Part shown: piece by piece, positions 48,801-60,829 of the stretch
How positions within the stretch are numbered: the first letter of the stretch is position 1
Layout of the letters: each line of letters begins with the position of its first letter
Assembly (NCBI GenBank): GCA_029465975.1
Contig: CM055754.1
Location: forward strand, 6,149,604 to 6,213,603
Source: Dallia pectoralis
Lineage: Eukaryota > Chordata > Actinopteri > Esociformes > Umbridae
Length of the DNA: 64,000 bases
Direction of reading: 5' to 3'
Notes under the pieces: model-generated
What the model was told of the DNA's origin: nothing
Databases searched by the model: none
Seen by the model: only the letters and a program-made list of their open reading frames with translations
Program-made: the position numbers and the translations under genes

Positions 48801-51290
48801 TTCATAAGCCCTGATAACACAAGCAGTTCAGATGTCTACTTGTTCACAATTAAAATATAAAAGAAATTAAACTTAAAATTGTCACTGGCCATTGTGAAAG
48901 CTAATCAAAACAATATTCATGAAAAAAATCTACGAGGCCACAGTAAAGTACATACATTCTATACCTACAGGTAATCTTAGAGGGACTCTACAATTCAAAA
49001 ATCGTCTGAACAGAGAACTGCTAAATATTATCAGTTAGTCACTAGAAGTTAGATCACATAGAATACTTCTGAGGCTGGTTAAAACTTAAACGAGGGCATG
49101 TCAATAATTAAAAGTTCATTAATATTTTGTTGGACTGTTCGCTTTGAAAACTGGACCCGAAGACCAGGCCGACATCAGCCACCACAATGTTTAGTAAAAT
49201 GCAATCAAGAATTTGTTTCTTATTCTTCATGATAATTCACGGCAGACTCGCCGCAAACATTTCCTTACATTAAAATAGATACATTTAGCACTACACCCCA
49301 TGAACTCCATGCCCTCCCCCCTGCAACACTTTGTGATCTTTACACTCGTATTACTGGTCCTCACTGCACACACAGCACCAGACTTACTGGTACCAGCTAA
49401 TCTACAAGTCCCTCCCTCTAAAATCTCCTCTCTAGCTTCGGCCGCTCATCCTCACCAGCCTACCTAACAGAACACTGCGGCTCTGATAGATTCCTCACGC
49501 CGGTCCAAAGTGTATTTGTGTCAAATTATATTGTCATCAACTTAGCAACAAAAAATAAATGTGTATTTATTTATTACAAGTATTACCTCACATAGTTATC
49601 CATGCACCTTGCCAATTAACCAGTGGGTTGGTCAGGTCGTCATTGTAAATGGCAATTGGTTCTCAATCATCTTGCCTAATTTAATGCAAGTGAACTAAAA
49701 CAAATTAAAGCTTTTGGCCCATTAATCCAAATTCTAAGGTTACAATGGATGTAATACAAAGTAGTCAAACTTATGCCAATATAATATACAGCCAAAAAGC
49801 ATATCATGCTGATATAAGCATACTAAATGCAAGTTATGCGCTTAAATGCTACACTGTTACACTCGTACAAATGGGCAATACACTTATGGGATTTGTTGAA
49901 CTCATAGAGTAGCCATTCTGGAACAGCTTTAAAAAAAACAATCAAACAAAAAATGCAAATGATCTTTTCTCTTGAGTATAATAACAGCAAAGCCATTGAA
50001 ATCTTTTTTGTGTGCTCCAAAGCAACATTGTCAGTACATTTCAAGTTTTATTTTTTAATAAGGGCCAATGTGTTGAGTGGCAAAGGCGTATCATTATGCA
50101 AATGTCCCCGTTAGTGTATCTGTGGTTGTGAGAATCTGACGTGCACTACATTACTGTGTGCAAATATGCTAATGACTCGATATTTCACGTTGACTGAACT
50201 TGACTCCATCATCTATAGCGTCAATTATCAAAGCTTGTGTGCTTTGGTGTAGTTTTGAAAGCGCGGCGACATCGTGTCATTCTTTACCTGATTTCTTTTA
50301 AAGAAAATTACATTTTACATGCTCACAGACGCTGTGACAATAGATACAAGTTTTTTTTTCTTTTTTGCTTAGTCAATTTCCAATTATTTAACTTCCTGTA
50401 CTTACCCTGCGATGATTGTTAAAAAAAAAGCATACAGAATCATCATTATAATAAAGTTTGGCTCAGCCACGGAGCCTTATTCGCTAAGCAATTTATATAA
50501 AAAATAAAAACAGGCTTTGTTTTAAAGTGCAAAAAGGCGTCAAGTGCACATGCACGTTGCATAAACCAACAAAATCATGTCGCGCGATAAGAACATGCAG
50601 AGTAGCATGTTCTCTAACTCACTGAACACCGCCTTGGTTACGAGGATGGCGACTCAACACAATGAGGAACTGCCTTGATCATGACACGGGAGCGTTAATA
50701 TTTCAGTGAGGATAACACAATCGCAGCATGGAGTCAAACCAAACCCTTTTCACGTAGAGCTCATCCGAACAAGGGCGTCCTAAACCGCAGGGGTTTGGAC
50801 TCAGCAACGTAGGGTTAGACTAAGTGAAAATTGATTTTGTCGATAGCCAGTTTTTGCATTGGGCTTTTTTCTCTTCAGAAGCAGATAAAAGTGCCACAGT
50901 TCGCATGCAGAGGTCGAGCATAAATGAGCGGAGGGATAAATAAAACGCCTGAAAGCCTAAAAGTGTTGAATGAAGTCCACTGTTAATTAACACAAAGTTC
51001 AGACTGACAAACGCAGCGGCACAGCTTCACTGCGTTTTAACTCCGTACTAATTTTCACTCTTCATTTTGTATGGATGTCTACGGCAAAAAGGTGACATTT
51101 TACTAAATTATACTTCTCTTTTATATATATATATTTATATTATAGAATATATTAAATTGTATTTACATTCAAAAGACATCCGCTTCGTCTCGCATTCCTC
51201 CAACAGAAGTCATACAAACGGGGGACTGAAGTGAAGAGCCCACTTTTTTACCCATGGCTCTACAGAAACCTAGCTAGCTAAACAAACCTA
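45900..51290. other. Intergenic stretch between commd8 and gabrb1
   Basis: No gene is supportable. A Tc1-like end (TTACAGTTGCCTCCAAAATGATTG) is recognisable near 46560-46600. The part nearest gabrb1 (about 50-51.3 kb) is probably its 3' UTR, since it lies directly after the stop and has AT-rich, low-repeat sequence. Short ORFs such as 48251-48463 match nothing I know. Confidence 0.55.
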
Positions 51291-51311
51291 CAGCGGGAAT
51301 GGCTACAACCC

Positions 51312-54300
51312 CTAGTGGACGTAGTAAAGCCAGTAGACCAGATTGAAGAAAGTGAAGGCAATAGGGAAGACAACGCGGGACCACTTGTCTATGGCATTAA
51401 CGTCCGTCAGGTCCGGGATCTTGACTTTCAGCTGTGACGCCCGTCTCCTCAAGCGGCTCTTCTTGCGGCCGACGGGCCGGTCGAGGGCCGGTCGCCCGTA
51501 CAGGTCTCGACTGGCCATGGGCTTGCGATACTGTATGCTGGCACTGTCATAGGAGAACATGGTGGCCCGTGGGTCGTTGAGAGCCCCAATCATTTCTGCC
51601 CCCGTCATCCCGCCCATTCCACTCATCTCGTTACGGATTTCCAGGTTGGTGAGGAGGATGTTGCCGTGGGCGTCCACCTGGAGTGAGTATTGGAAACGTG
51701 AGGTCAGAATATATATGCATGTGTACACAACACAATATAAGAGGAGGAACTTGGAACATTTGAAAACACGCGTGACAAAAATTCTAGTCCTTCTGGCTAA
51801 TTCTCAAAAGTCCAGAAACGTATTATTGACACAAGCAACGATGGACAACCTCTACCTGTACTTTATTACTCTCCAGTCGGCTCTTATTTTCGTTGTTGGT
51901 TTTCGCTGCTTTCTCTGCCACCTTTTTCTGCAAGTGAGGCCCCCGTCCGAAGAAAATGTAGTTAACGAAGGCGTACTCTAGCAGGGCAAGGAAGACAAAG
52001 ACGAAGCAGCCCATCAGGTAGATGTCGATGGCCTTGACGTAGGGAATTTTGGGTAAAGTCTCCCTCAAGTGTGTGTTGATTGTGGTCATGGTCAGCACAG
52101 TGGTTATACCTAGAAAAAGGGGAGAAAGACTCACGGTCAAGGTTAGTTCGGGGTTTAGACGAGTCACGGGAGATTTCTAGGGTACCGTTGTAACAAGAAT
52201 GCGGGAAAGGATGTTGAAATGCCATCTTGATAACTTAACCTTGTCCAAAGCTGTATTCTAATACACAGACTGGATGGGATGAAATGTTAGAATTGTAATA
52301 AACCAATTGTATGGGCTGTGATTTAAACCAGTGTGTGAAACCCGAGAAACGTGAATAAGATGCCTTCGGGTCTTGGGTCGATTCATACGTATGTTAAAGG
52401 CCGCCTGTACCCATTTACAGTCTCATCCAGTGACTATTAGAGAAGAGCCTATATTAATGTACTGGTCCCCCACAGGAATCAAACCCAGAACCGTAGTGTT
52501 GTAAACTCGACTTGACTTGAAAACGTTGGGTCAATAGAGCCAGAGTATCAGTATGATTTTCTATTCTACTGAGACGATCCACAGGACAGTAATAGCCAGA
52601 TGGCGCCTTGGTGTGAAGATGTCACTAACACTACATTAGTTGTGAGACAGAGACTCCTGAGAGCCTGAGTTGATGAGGACAAGCCGACCCAACTCAGCAG
52701 CATGGACTAGCCCACTTCCACTGCCTCGCCGTTTACACTCTTCGCCTCTTCATCAGCCGTTCGCTTAACTGTTCACTTCACAAACTGAGGTATGTGGATC
52801 TCACAATAATGACTCAACTCCTGACGTCTATATAAGGTAAGACAGACTGCACACAGAGCTCAGGTAGTAGTTTGACTTATTTGAAAGAAATGCGAACACA
52901 TTTCAATATCTATGTTTGACCGTTCATTTGACAGTTCAAATCAGTGTTTTACGTGCTGTGTGTTTTTGTAAAATCCTGTGTGCATTTTGAAAAGTCTACG
53001 CATGTTTTTTATGCTGATTTGGTTGATGCAAAGGGCCTTGAGTAAGACCCTTTTTCAACAAAATAATGAATTGAAAAACTATAGGAAATTGTATAAAACA
53101 CAAAATATTGTCAATGGCTTTTTGCATAAGTGTGCACGCCGCACAATAATTTGTGGAAGCAATTTTTGTAGTGTTCAGTCAGTTCGGATAGGTCTCCATC
53201 AACCAAAGCACACATGGATTTAGCAATTTTATGCTGCTGAATTCTTGAAGAGTTCAAGCTGAGTCAGATTGCTAGAAAAGATCCTGTGCACAGACCTCTT
53301 TATGTCAGTCCACAGATTCTCTATAGATTTCAGAAGTGGGCTCTGACTGGGCCATTCCAGAACGCGGATCTTCCCTTTTGAAAGCCATTCCTTAGAAAAC
53401 GTGTCTGTGTGCTTAGCATTGTTGTCAGGGTAAAAGTACAAATTCTTCTTTAATTTCAGCTTTCTGATTTGTTCCAAAATGTAATTTAGGGCAATTCTTC
53501 TTTCCCCTCTATACTGGCACATTATTTGCATTGTGATTGGTTAAATCTGAACACAATGACATTAGGTTCATGTTGAATGAGTCCAGTTGACTTTTTTCCA
53601 GTATTTCAACTTTCACCTTAAACTTAAGTTAAATCCCTGTTTCGCACCAATGAGTCAGTAACTACCCAAATGTGTAAGGGTACAAACTGCCTGAGGGGTA
53701 TGTGTGTGTGTGTGCTAGTGTATGTGTGTGTGTCTGTATGTGTGTAGCTTAATTTTTTTTCGAACATTGAACATTTTAGGATTCATTTTACCCGCCGCAT
53801 TGTAGGCCTGTTCTTATACGTCTGTGGATAAGCAAGTAAGCAACTAAAGCATTTCCAACTAACTGATCTAACTGAGCTTTTTGGGCTGTGTGAGTCCATC
53901 TTAGTCTTTAACCTGAGTCCAGCGATGCATATCACCTTGGGGGAGCGATTTCAGAGTACAACTTCTGCCTAGGGGGTGATGTAAGTGTCCAATGGGTTCT
54001 TTGTGTGTAATTATAGACTCTTCCAAGGGGGCTTTGTGTAAAGTCACACACTGCCAAGGTGTCTATTTGTGAAGATACACAGTACATGAGTTACCTAGAG
54101 TTTATGTGTATGTGTGCACTCTGCCTAAAGGGGCAGTGTGTAAATATACACTAGCACAGAGGGCCTGGTGAAACAATGCAGTGCTGTGGGAATTGGGATG
54201 GGAGCGAGTCCCTCTTAACTAGAAGTGTACGTCCTGCTGTGTGTCGGTGGACTAATACCTGGCCGGTAGGCAGTGCAGCATGCCTACAACTGATAATCGA

Positions 54301-57300
54301 AACCTACTAAAGCCGTGTTCAGCCTCTGATGTTTTTTTGGATCCCCGCCCCATGGAGAACCCGTAGAGTAACCCAAAAACACAGACCTAAAGCCACTCTG
54401 GCGGCAGATGCATCATAGTTGATCCAGAAGGAGACCCAGGACAGGATGGTGATCAGGGTGGAGGGCATGTAGGTCTGAAGAATGAAGTAGCCAATGTTCC
54501 TCTTCAGCTTAAAACTCAGAGAGAGCCTCGGGTAGGAGCCTGGGAGACCAAACACAGTTTTTACCCTGAACTAGGATGACGATACCCCCTAGATCCTGAA
54601 CCGAGGTAAGTTTAGCATTCAGGGGGGAGGTAGGCGTATCCTATTTCAGTGCCTGAGAGAACTTCTACCCGGTGCTTGTGTGGCGAACACAGTGTGCCAC
54701 ACTCTCTAACGTTAGACACTCTTAAGTGGAACACGGGGAACTTTAATTATTAATACACTCTGGTAAGGGTTGGTAGTAATCGGATTGTTACCTGTTGCAA
54801 ACACTGCTTTTTTGGATTGGGTTTGGTAGTCTATAATAGAGAATTGGGGAAGTTCAATGTTCTCCACCCCAGTCACTGAATTGCCACCGTGCCAGTAGAA
54901 CTCGATGTCATCAGTGGTGTAGCCATCTGCGAGAGGGAGAGACTGTTACATCATCGAAAAAAAAATGGACAGACAGAAGGCTAGCGCATTGTCAACGGTG
55001 GCGTGTGGTACTACCGATTGGAAACCGACAGAACGGAACGCCGGTCAACATCGGCAGAAAGCTGTGTCATTGAGGGTGTGCTTGTCTGAAGCGGTCGGTC
55101 AAGTCTTTTTCTGTGAATTTTCTTCTCCTGGTCTTACACGAAACGGGTATTACATTGTCAATTGTTTGGCCTTTCAGTAATTAGGCAAACTTAATTGGAC
55201 TGGGTTTGCCTTTTCTCCCTTTAGACGTCCGGGCTTATCTAATAGGAACTACATGATTTCTGGGAATTAGTTGCTTCTCATTACTGCCTGTACTCTGTCG
55301 GTGGTTTTGTCTTTCTTTTCATTCATTTAATAAATGTGTGAGAAAATCTTGGGTTATCACATCACCCTTGAAGGCTATGGGAGAATGACATGTAGTGTGG
55401 AGATGATTCATTTCAAGGGTACTGCGAAGAATCTTACCGCAGAAATGGGTCCATATTTACCACAGGTAGAAACTGAACAATTCAATAATTGCACCTGCAA
55501 TTTCAGCAGATCCCTAAAGGTGTCCTTTGGTATCTGGCACCAAGACATAAGCAGCTGATCCCTGAAGATGTCCTGTGGTATCTGGCACCAAGACATTAGC
55601 AGCAGATCCCTGAATGTGTCCTGTGGTATCTGGTACCAAGACATTAGCAGCGGATCTCTGAAGGTGTCCTGTGGTATCTGGTACCAAGACATTAGCAGCT
55701 GATCCCTGAAGGTGTCTTGTGGTATATGGTACCAAGACATTAGCAGCAGATCTTTTAAGCTCTGTAAGTTGTGAGGTGGAGCCAATGTGAATGGGACTTG
55801 TCGGTCCGGCACATCCCGCAGATTCATAATCAGATTGAGATCTGAGAAATGTAGAGGACAGGGTAACACTGTGAACACTTCGTTGTGTTCCTCAAATCAT
55901 TCCCGAACAATATGTGCAGTGTGGCGGAGCGCTTTATCCTGCGGAAAGAGGCCACTGCCTTCAGGGAATACCATCACCATGAAGGGATGTATCTGGCCTG
56001 CAGCGATGTTCAGCTAGCTGGCACGTGTCAAACTGGGTTTCCCAGCAGAAGATTGCCCAAAGCACCAGACTCCATCAAACTTCTTCCCACTGTGCATGCC
56101 GGTGCCATTACTTCCACAGGAAACCGACACGCACTTGCACACTGCCGTCTGCGCAATGTAAAAACCGAAAACCGCAGATATGGAACCAGACGACCTTCCT
56201 CCAATGCGCCAGTCCTGAAGCGTGCGTGCCCATTGTAGGCACTCTCAGCCGTGGACATGGGTCTTATGGGCACTCTGACTGGTCTGCGGCTCGTTACCCG
56301 GTTTGTACCCGACGGAATAGCCTCGGGTGCCCTAGCGCGTCGATGAGCCTTAGGCGTCTAACATCCCGTTTGTGGTCTGTCACTCTTCGGACTACCGTTC
56401 GGTAGGTACTCACCCCGGTTCACCGGTAGCACCACAATCGGCTGACCGTAACAATTTGGCCCGTGTCAAAGTCGCTCGGGTCTTCACTCCGTTCCATTTC
56501 ATCTGCATCCAACACGTTGACTACGAAAGCTGATTATTTGCTCACCATCTAATCTACCAATAGACCTTGACGTGTGTCTTTGTTAGGAGACCGTCAACAT
56601 TATTCAAAGTGGTCATAATGTTTTGATCAGGGTATATACAGGTGTATATATATATACATAAATATCAAATAACATCTTAGGATTGGCAGCGCCGTTGCAT
56701 ATCTGAGCGGAGGAGACCTGGTCTTCGTTGCTGTAATAAGTAATACTACACCATGGTGCTGTATCTCACATTAGTAGAGACGACGGACCTGATCGTTTGA
56801 GTACGGTTCCGCCCCCAACTTATTACATACATCGACCTAGACAACTCATTAGATCCAACAGCACCACAGTTCCTGAAAGTGACTGCCATAACCTTATCAT
56901 GTTACACAAAGCCTAGTGCCAAGTCTGTGTGGACCTATAACTACATATGGAGGTAGCATCGATTATTTAACTGCAGCACTCAGGTCAACTTTGATTGATT
57001 GATGCTAGTTTGCATTAGTGCTTTTCTCTTCTTAATGCGTGTTATATCTCAATGGGGGGAGAGATTTTGCCACTTTTTCTGAGTAATCTGTTCTCTAAGG
57101 CATGAAAGCCAAAATAAATGCTTTGGATATGCTTAGTGGGGTCACTTATAAATGTCCTTGTTTTTTGTTGTTGAAGGAAAAGCAATTGTCCATTACAATC
57201 AACTCTAAATGACCAGAGATACACTGTATACAATGTTAATGTAAGCGTGTGATTTTTAATGGAATATCTACATAGGCGATTTTAGCCACAGTGTGTTTCC

Positions 57301-57816
57301 ATGATATGGTATTCGATTTCCTCAAGCCGAGGAATAACAAATGTTACTGGAATTGTCTAGCAACAACAACACGTCACATGCCTGTTGTCACAGTGCTGAG
57401 GTAATAGTCGACACAATTTTTATTAAAAGCATTAATTGCGAGACCGTACTCAAGTCAGTTGGTTTTGTACAAAAAAGTACATGCAGTGCTGAACATAGAC
57501 AGGTCATGGACGCCAAACAGTCACATCTACTTTCAGCGTTCATGTTTGGGACTTTATGCCTGGTTCCACTTTGTTAACCCACTGGCCCATGGGTGATACA
57601 CTGAGATTAGTGGCCCATGGGTGATACACTGAGATTAGTGGCCCATGGGTGATACACTGAGATTAGTGGCCCATGGGTGATACACTGAGATTAGTGGCCC
57701 ATGGGTGATACACTGAGATTAGTGGCCCATGGGTGATACACTGAGATTAGTGGCCCATGGGTGATACACTGAGATTAGTGCCCCCCCAAAGATTTAGGTG
57801 TATGTATCCATGATCC

Positions 57817-57889
<73 letters not shown>

Positions 57890-58765
57890 CTGTGTGTGTA
57901 TCTGTGTGTGTATCTGTGTGTGTATCTGTGTGTGTATCTGTGTGTGTATCTGTGTGTGTGTGGGCTTTCGCCTGAAAAGAGAAAATTAAAAATACATGAT
58001 TCCAGCAGAAGTTGGGCCTTAAGCATATTAAATAAAAATAGACAACAGACTAACTAGACAGCCAATTCAAAAATGATCCTTGAAATCTGGCTATTTGTCT
58101 TGCAAGTTTTCTTGCTTGCCTAATCTCTTTGGATTTTGACCAACAGAAATCACGTGAAAAAAACAAATCGACGAATAAAACTTAGAAAACACCCTGTCTA
58201 ATGGATTTTGAAGAATCTCGCTCTGCACCAGTTTAATTAAGACTTGAGTACATGTAGGTAATTCGGCATGTATCAACAGATTGTGACTCTACATAATATA
58301 ATGGAAAACAGTAAAAGTTGAGATACTTCGCTTCTGTATGTTAATCTTTGCCTACCTCATTCTTCTTCAAAATGGATTTAAATCCACCCTTTAGACCCCA
58401 GACACCATTGATTGACAGGGTCAACAAAGCGTACACCTCTTTTCCCTACAATGCTAAATTCATTAATTTCATAGTTTGCAGATGTTTATCTCCTTTATTA
58501 AAAAAAGGACAATCATTACTTATAGTGTGTGTCGACATTGACACCTCTTATAATAATGAGCCCAGCTATCTAGCTAGTGTAATCAGAAACCTACCTATTC
58601 ATGCTAGATATATGTATATGCACAAGCATCCGAAAACATGCCCAGCAGTGATAAACTGCAAACATGAAGCTGTGTCACTTACAGCTCTCAATCTCCAGGG
58701 TGCAGTTCTGTTCGTCCAACGGGTATCGACGCAAGTCCATCATACAAGCTGCCGTGGTGGTGATC
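51312..58765 (-). CDS. gabrb1: GABA-A receptor beta subunit, probably beta-1 (3' exons only)
   Basis: Five exons on the minus strand: 58765-58683, 54926-54792, 54539-54387, 52109-51856 and 51677-51312; the 5' exons lie past the window end. The product is a subunit of the GABA-gated chloride channel. The first visible exon (83 nt, the usual size for this family) carries the Cys-loop CMMDLRRYPLDEQNC. The next has the extracellular GYTTDDIEFYW. Then come M1 (GYFILQTYMPSTLITILSW), M2 (ALGITTVLTMTTINTHLRE), M3, the cytoplasmic loop and M4, ending VYWLYYVH. The loop has VDAHGNILLTNLEIRNEMSG and SYDSASIQYRKP, closest to beta-1 rather than beta-2 or beta-3. The RRRASQLK site matches the PKA/PKC target of mammalian beta subunits. 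The position next to commd8 and atp10d supports gabrb1. Confidence 0.93.
53229..53531 (-). pseudogene. Tc1-like transposase fragment in a gabrb1 intron
   Basis: A 100-codon open piece shows the second half of a DDE transposase: the YPDNNAKHT motif (second catalytic Asp) and VLEWPSQSPLLKSIENLW (third acidic residue region, here SIENLW instead of the common NPIENLW). The N-terminal DNA-binding part and the inverted ends were not found. Confidence 0.75.
55490..56640 (-). mobile_element. Near full-length Tc1-like transposon, degenerate, with internal coding repeats
   Basis: Transposase sense is the minus strand. The C-terminal end is at left, where a 48-bp segment reading LLMSWYQIPQDTFRD is repeated five times (55500-55740). 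It is preceded by the normal sequence NLRDVPDRQVPFTLAPPHNLQSLKDLL read toward the N-terminus, and further right by the common family segments: GCAGTGTGGCGGAGCGC, CACTCTGACTGGTCTGCGGC, CGGTTCACCGGT and a GTGGTCATAATGTTTTG end. Frameshifts and stops occur throughout. It lies in a gabrb1 intron. Confidence 0.75.
57584..57780. repeat. 28-bp minisatellite, seven copies
   Basis: The unit GTGGCCCATGGGTGATACAC plus TGAGATTA is repeated with virtually no differences, in a gabrb1 intron. The unit length is not a multiple of three. Confidence 0.95.
57819..57962. repeat. (TG)n microsatellite passing into a 12-bp repeat
   Basis: A pure TG run of about 70 bp changes into about seven copies of TATCTGTGTGTG. 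The 12-mer clearly arose within the dinucleotide run. Confidence 0.95.
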
Positions 58766-58855
58766 CTGACAGAGGCAAAGATATATTGATTAGAGAGAGA
58801 CAGACAATGTACAGACAATCAGTAGGAGTTTTTTTAGACAGTATTGTACTGAGAT

Positions 58856-60649
58856 CAGGGGTGCAAACTCATCAGGGGTGAAAAAGGTGACAAAGACCGA
58901 ACCCCCCTAGTGCATGCCCTCGCGAAGAAAAAAATACCAGCTTGAAAATGTGGATTTACAATCGATTTTATCACGAGGATATAGGTAAAAACTCCTTTTG
59001 GAATTCTCTCTTTTCATTCTGAAAATAAATTGAAGTGGGTGAGTGGCCAGGCTACATGGACTAGTCAAATGTAATGCGAACTTTAGCTACAAGCAGTGCA
59101 AGTTTTTAATTATTTGTATAGCACCCGGCCGGCTTTCATACACAATGGCAACTCGAGTGTTTTACAACACACTTAATCATAAAATATTCTGACCTTATTC
59201 AAAAAGTAAAAATGGCCTTTCTCTTAATATGTAGAAATGTATGAAAAGACAAAAAATGAGCACTATAAAAGTGGACTACTTTATTAATTATTTAAACAGC
59301 ATTGGACCAATTCTGTCCCATGCGTTTTGATACATATAGAGTCATTGCTATAACCGTGATCGCTATTTAGCAGTCTTCCACTGCGTTTACATTTTGGGAC
59401 GTTTGAAATCAGGGGCGTCAGTTTGTGTTGAAAAGTGGTGGGGACCAAAGATCAGCTGAAAAAACATTAGAGCAGGACGGGAAAAATATTGAATAACGGC
59501 GCATCAAAAATGGGCATAGTGAGTTCAATATTAGACTGACATTGGTCAGTAGCCAATCTGCGTGTTAGGGGCGTGGTTTTGCAAAGGGTCAATTGGTCGG
59601 AACCCTTTCACAGGCAAGTTTAAAATATTCTAACTGATCCCCCAGCAGTGGCGGCTGGTGAAAAATATTCTTGTGGGGCTGTGCCATTCTTTTTTGTTTC
59701 TGTTACCATCGCAATACAATTTAAAACAAACTGCAGGACAGCAGTGCTCAGTGAAATAGTCAGTAATTATTTAATGCCAATATTAAAAAGTTGAGGAATT
59801 CTTACACAAAAACATTAACATCATATTGCACTAACACAAGCCTTTATATATATAAAGTTTATAGGAAATTACACTGTATAAAGGATGTATAATATAGAAA
59901 TGGATATCAAGTGGCTGAACTCAAACCTTTGACTGGAAGAATAGCATACAGTTATGATCAAACTAAATGTAACTAATTGTTAATGTGCTCCAGAACGGCA
60001 ACAACAAAACAACCTAGAGTAATATTATCATGCCCACGCAAGGCCAACTCAAAAGCCCCACAAAACTTCACACAATCGATCATTTTGGATAAAATGTGCC
60101 TGTTTCTAGCCTTCCTACCTGGTGTACCAGCTACTGGAGAAGCCGCGCATATACTGCTTCCCAGCTTCAGGGACGAGCTTGGGGCAATAAAATAATCGCC
60201 ATTCTTGGATTCGATTGGCTAAATTTTATGTCAATCATTCATATCTTAAATGAGCAATTGGCTTAACTGCTACATAGACCTGCCTCCTTAGGACGTTTCT
60301 CCATCGCTATTTATAACCTGTCACTAATTGTTATATTTGTCTGTGGTGGCACGAGCCTGTATCCAGCAGCACAGCAGTTTAGCGGAAAAGCGCGCGACTA
60401 GACAGACACGAAGATGTTTGCATCGTGTGATGACGCAGGGTGGCCCAACAGAGAAAAAAGTATTTCCACAGGGTGAAAAAGATTCCCGCAATAGAAAATG
60501 TATTACGCATACTCGCAGTCGCAGATGACTTCGATGAGACGTAGACCCCCCAATATATTTTTATTGCGGGTCTACACAAATCACGTGGATGACCTATTTT
60601 AAAGTAAAAACGGCGAATTTCGCCGAAAGGTGACAAGTTTGCACCCCTG
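58856..60649. mobile_element. Non-autonomous DNA transposon with inverted ends and 6-bp duplication
   Basis: The left end CAGGGGTGCAAACT and right end AGTTTGCACCCCTG are perfect inverted repeats; TGAGAT flanks both sides (58850-58855 and 60650-60655). The 1.8-kb interior has no recognisable transposase, but it contains further repeat-like segments (AGGGGCGTCAGTTTG near 59402, CAGTGGCGGCTGGTG near 59645), so it may hold nested insertions. The end sequence is hAT-like, although hAT elements usually duplicate 8 bp. Confidence 0.65.
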
Positions 60650-60829
60650 TGAGATGTCAGCCATGACCCCACATTCCATAGAACTCACATTTCTACCTCT
60701 TACCATGATATAATGTATGTCCTTATAAGCACATAGTGTATGAAACAAATGCTACAGCATCATATATGTTATACATAATTATTACAGTTAAGGCCAAGAA
60801 CACATTAGAAACATCTCAGCTGTTTGTAA

